Source: Casuarina equisetifolia (Eukaryota; Streptophyta; Magnoliopsida; Fagales; Casuarinaceae). From it: a stretch of 64,000 bases of DNA. Shown one piece after another: positions 59,950 to 64,000 of this stretch. The stretch covers positions 20,425,580-20,489,579 of the forward strand of contig CM052355.1 in NCBI GenBank assembly GCA_028551475.1. Direction: 5' to 3'. Within the stretch, counting starts at the first letter, position 1. Each line of letters opens with the position of its first letter. Both the position numbers and the translations under genes were made by a program. The notes below the pieces were generated by a model. It did not search any database, was not told where the DNA came from, and saw only the letters and a program-made list of their open reading frames with translations.

Positions 59950-61900
59950 ATTTAAAGGCCTAATAGTACAACTAGGAAAGCCTAGAAAGTTGATCAAGAG
60001 TCCCAACATGTGCAATAGTGCTAAGGCCATATTTGATCTTTTCACAAATAAAGTAGTAGTTAATATTAATGTGCTTCATATGCTAATGTTGCACAGGATT
60101 CTTAACTAACTTCTATACTACATTCATAATAAGAATTATGGGTTGAGGCATATCAACTTGTATATCCATAATAAACCCACCATCCAAACTAATTCACAAG
60201 AATAGATGTCATAACATGATATTTTGCCTTGGTAGATGAAAGAGTGATAATTTGTTGCTTTTTATTCTTCCATGATACCAAGGTGACGAAGTACCCAATA
60301 GTAGAATGTTGAGTCATAGGATTGCATATAGCCTAACTCGCATACTTGGGTCACTTAAGAATATTCTCAAGTGGTAAATCCTCACACTTGGATTGAACTT
60401 GCTAATCATACTTATGTTTAGGAAATAATACATTGGTTTCCATTAGCTTACTAATAGGTTTTTAACTAGGTAACCCTATCTTAGATGTGAGGTCCAAAAT
60501 ATAGTATTCTTGGCTTATATATATCCAATGCCATCTTTAAGAATTTCTACTTCAAGAAAGTATTTAAGTTCCCCCAATTCTTTAATTTAAAATAGTGAAA
60601 TGTAATAAGAGTTGTAAATCCTTTATACCAATTTCATTATTTCCAATAATTAAGATGTCATCCATATAGATTTATTATTAATATTAAATGATGATCTTTG
60701 CTTTTAATAAACATAGAGCATTCATATAGAGATTAAGTATATCCATCCCCTACTAGTGCATCAACAAACTTAGTATTCCATTATCTAGAGGCTTGTTTCA
60801 ACTTATTTAGAGACTTTCTAAGTTGATTAACCTTAGTGCCCCCTTAAATGAGCTACTCAGTGGTGCTCATGTATACCTTATCTTCCAATCTCCTTGTAAA
60901 AGAGCATTATAGACATCCATATAATGGTTAGTCTAAACTTGCCGACTTGCTATTGATAGAGCATATCTAAGATTAACAAATTTCATCACAGGTGACAAAG
61001 TCTCATGATAATCTATATTCTCCTTTTGACCATACCTTTTTACTACTAATTGTACCTTATATTGCTCTACATTACTTTCTAGATTATACTTAATTTTATA
61101 AATCCACTTACACCCTATTGGCTTTCTCTTAGGTGTCAAATCAATTAGTTCCTATATACTATTTAGTTTTAAAGCTTGCATCACTTGATCTATGATATCT
61201 TTCCATCTAGGGTCTTTAATTGCCTTATGGTAAATTTAAGTTCAACAATAGGTGAAATGGTAATGAAATGTTGATGTGATGGTGGAAGATGACTATAGGA
61301 AATGAAATTTGATATGGGATTTATGCTTTTTGAAGTGTTAAGAATGTAATCTTGGTGGTCTAATAGCTTAAGTGGATCTCTTAATAGAGACTCAAGGATA
61401 GCAAGTGGCTGAGGCTGTGGTGACATAGAAATAGGAATATTTGACTAATTTGGCTTATCATTGTAAAAAGAAGAAGTTAGAAGGTAAGGCTAACAAGAGG
61501 TTTTGAAATCTTAGGAATAGAAGTTTCTATTGTATTAGGTTTTAGGTTACATAAAAAAGGATATGATGAACAACAATCTAGTAAATTAGTAGAAGGATCA
61601 AATTTAGGTGGTACACTAGCAATTTGCACTACTTGGTGTTAGGAATATTGTTGTTCCATTATTTTTTTAATGAAAACAAAAAAGAGAAGGGCATTTTCAA
61701 ATGATTTTTCATAGTTGAAAAATGTCATAAAAAGAAACTCCATATAAGACATTAGTTGATATAATACTTGTATATTATCTTAACATAAGGAAAATAATAT
61801 GTGAATGTTTTACAAGGAAAGTAGTCCACGGAAGTCCAAAAGATATGGCCCAAACATATGATCTAGTTTTGCTTTTACATGGTCCATTTAGTTTATTCCA
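59950..61900 (-). pseudogene. Decayed Ty1/copia pol remnant
   Basis: Read on the - strand: an integrase-to-RT linker at about 61426-61190 (Pro/Ser-rich); RT start at 61139-60933 (GCKWIYKIKYN, then SPVMKFVNLRYALSIA); RT catalytic box YMDD at 60668-60657 followed by ILIIGNN; RNase H block LVSWKNKKQQIITLSS at about 60275-60228. Stops and frameshifts are frequent. Neither LTR was identified, so the element is truncated or too decayed to delimit; 59950 and 61900 are approximate. Confidence 0.75.
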
Positions 61901-62312
61901 ACCTAGACGCTATGTACAACTTGTTATAAGACTCGAGGGGAAATTCAAGTGGCCTAAAAAATGAAGATATGGCAACTTGTTGAAGATTAAAACTTGATTA
62001 GAGATCTATGTGTGATTCAAGTAATTTGTGAAGGAAGAAGTGAGTGACCCATAAAGTCATTTGTGACCTAAATTGTTTCTATAATATGATTGAGTGGAAA
62101 AGAAAGAAGTGACAAATTTGTGAAACCTAGAAGCCAAGGACTTATTAACTTGCTTGAAATCAACCAATCTATTGATTTAAGACATGCACAAAAGAATATG
62201 ATCCAATATTAAGGAAAAATGAGGAAGCTTTCAATGTAACCTACAAGTTTCTCCTGTAACCTAAAAAAACCCACAAAGAGATGACGAGAAAAAAAAATCT
62301 AGTCATGAGCCA
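61901..62312. other. Spacer between two retroelements
   Basis: No feature was supported. Part of it probably belongs to the copia remnant on its left. Confidence 0.35.
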
Positions 62313-62673
62313 TGTGTAGTTAATAGTGTACGAATGGAAAATGGGTGCTTTTGTTTCTTATCAAAATGGTGTGTTTGAGGTAGGGGCAACATGGTCATTT
62401 TAACAAGAGAAGGCAATGCTAGAAAGGAGAGAATGAACAGTGCCATTAGCATTAATAAAGAAAAAATTCTAGAATTTGCTACTATTTAGGCCATCCTAGA
62501 AGGGGCCTAGTGTCTTGTTGTTTTTTAGTATATTCTTGTTTGTTTGAATTATGTTGAGTCTTGTTGTGTATGGTTGGAGTAGTATATGACATTAGACTTT
62601 CTTTGATGTTATGTTGCTAGATTTTCTAGTGAAATTTAGGATTTTTTATCTAGACTTGAATTAGATCTTAACA
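62313..62673 (+). repeat. 5' LTR (left border uncertain) of a Ty3/gypsy element
   Basis: The right end, ATCTTAACA at 62673, is fixed by the primer site two bases later. The left end at TGTGTAGTTAATAG (62313) is a guess. The 3' LTR is outside the window, so the pair cannot be aligned. Confidence 0.4.
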
Positions 62674-62675
62674 AG

Positions 62676-62687
62676 TGGTATCAAAGC
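62676..62687 (+). promoter_or_regulatory. Primer-binding site of the Ty3/gypsy element
   Basis: TGGTATCAAAGC matches the tRNA-Met primer site TGGTATCAGAGC at 11 of 12 bases and is followed by gag-like sequence on the same strand. Confidence 0.75.
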
Positions 62688-62718
62688 AATGATCTAGTGT
62701 TAATAGGTTGAGGAATCA

Positions 62719-64000
62719 TGGTGAAGACATGACGGAAGGTTCTGGCAGATGTGGAAGCACATTTGCAAGCTTTGGATGCAAACCTAGAGGTTCAAGCTTA
62801 TAAGACAATTTAGAGGTTGGAATTTGTAAAATCCTCTAATGCTTTTCTCACTGAGTGAATGGATAGGTTGTTAGCCAAGTTAGAGTAGGCTGATGTTGCT
62901 TGTGTGGAGTTGCTCAAGCTAAACAAATTGGCATGGATCTTATAAAATTTGAAGCAAGAAAACAAAAATCAGGATTGGGCAATTCCTAAATGACTAACTT
63001 TACTGATAGGCCCAATAGAGTTGTCACCTTCAAAGAAATCATAGAGGAGGAGGAGGATTTGAATCCTCTTTCCAAGGGTTGCATGAATGTTTCCTATAAG
63101 GGGTGGCTACTAGGCAATTGGCACACTAAGGATCACTATGGATAGGCTTATGGTATCTTTGTTGCTAAGGGCGAGATTGGTGAGTTGTTTATGATCAAGA
63201 AAGGTTTGTTTTAGAGCCTTGACAAAGGCTTATAGTGGCCTTTTTTTGCTTATTCATAGATGTGGAGTAGTTTTAGATCAGCGCACTTCCACATCAACTA
63301 GGACCATGGTGATAATGGTATATCTAAGGGGGATGGTGACCCAATTGGTAGGGTGATAGGCACATTGCTGGAAACAATAGAATGGGATAGAACTTAGAAG
63401 AAAAATCAAATCTAGGACCTAGATTTAACCAAAAAGAGTCCATTTTTGCCAAAAAAGAAGGCTAAAGGTGATTGGGGATGAAGTTTTGGAGGCTGTGGGA
63501 GTTTTTTAGTTAGATGTGGTGGCTAACACTATCATTGCTAGAGTTATTACAACTTTTATTGAACAAGGACAATTTTGGCTATATTTTAGTAATAGAGGAA
63601 ATTGGGGATGCAAGAACCATGTTAGTTATTTTGTTGACATAGGTGATAGGCTAAAGGTAAATAACTCTCATACTTGGTTTCCTAAAATGAATATTTTTAG
63701 ATTTGATGGAGAAGATCCTCAAGAGTGGTTAGATAAATGTGATACCTTCTTTTTAATATAAGGATGTTTATGATTATTATAAGATTAAATATGTCTTGAT
63801 GTACATGGAAGGTAAGAAAACTTAATGGTATAGGTACTATTGGAGGAAGCATGAGAAAATAAGTTGGGGTTAGTTTTAGATTGATGTCTATAGTCAATTT
63901 GCTATTGATGAGAAAGGGAATGCTATTACAAATTTTTATCAATGGAAGAAGTTGGGGACAACTTCAAAGTATATTAAGAAATTTGAAGAATTGAAGTCCA
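62719..64000 (+). pseudogene. Gag remnant of a Ty3/gypsy retrotransposon (runs off the right edge)
   Basis: After a degenerate leader, the frame at 63516-63761 carries the gypsy gag landmark: a Pro-Lys-Met start, then FRFDGEDPQEWLDKCDTFF at about 63695-63750, which opens the retrotransposon gag domain. Continuing in shifted frames, 63780-64000 keeps further gag-like text (SQFAIDEKGN, then a Phe-Tyr-Gln-Trp-Lys-Lys-Leu block). Stops occur at about 63760, 63823 and 63871. Pol and the 3' LTR lie beyond the window. Confidence 0.72.

Overview
This is plant nuclear DNA from a eudicot: AT-rich, with small exons, GT-AG introns and a heavy load of LTR retrotransposons. The gene content and repeat style would fit a woody species such as grapevine, but that is an inference and no species-specific marker was tested. 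Three host genes can be reconstructed exon by exon with consistent reading phases: CRR1 (24905-27239, + strand, 10 exons, 300 aa), CCB2/HCF208 (28341-32450, - strand, 6 exons, 287 aa) and a SEUSS-like LIM-binding co-regulator close to SLK2 (51165-58122, + strand, 9 coding exons, 855 aa). CRR1 and CCB2 are convergent neighbours. Both serve chloroplast electron-transport complexes, the NDH complex and cytochrome b6f respectively.

Left third (1-22266): almost all retrotransposon. 1 to about 3990 is a decayed Ty1/copia element on the + strand that runs off the left edge. 4390-5644 and 7518-8790 are two solo LTRs of one family in opposite orientation. 8976-19375 is a complete but dead 10.4 kb Ty1/copia element on the - strand with 1.75 kb LTRs, a tRNA-Met primer site and a polypurine tract; a third solo LTR of the same family (13258-14644) sits inside its integrase region. 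19801-22266 is a short LTR element with a primer site but no recognisable protein, so it is probably non-autonomous.

Middle (22267-33455): the CRR1-CCB2 gene pair and its flanks. 33456-43300 is the most unusual part. It is a decayed endogenous pararetrovirus of the Caulimoviridae, with a tRNA-Met primer site, movement-protein remnant, coat-protein remnant with a zinc knuckle, and a protease/RT-junction remnant. It is split in two by a 5.5 kb Ty1/copia element (37205-42726) that carries its own LTR pair and target duplication. A 250-base foldback (43313-43563) follows directly.

Right part: 43564-49560 is old repeat-derived or featureless intergenic DNA, then the SLK2-like gene with G-box-like sites upstream. 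From 58123 to the end are a decayed copia fragment on the - strand (about 59950-61900) and the 5' part of a Ty3/gypsy element (LTR, primer site and gag) that runs off the right edge.

No rRNA, tRNA, CRISPR array or bacterial-type operon was seen. Exon coordinates come from reading frames, GT-AG borders and remembered family sequence; there is no transcript evidence. Repeat borders come from matching copies by eye.
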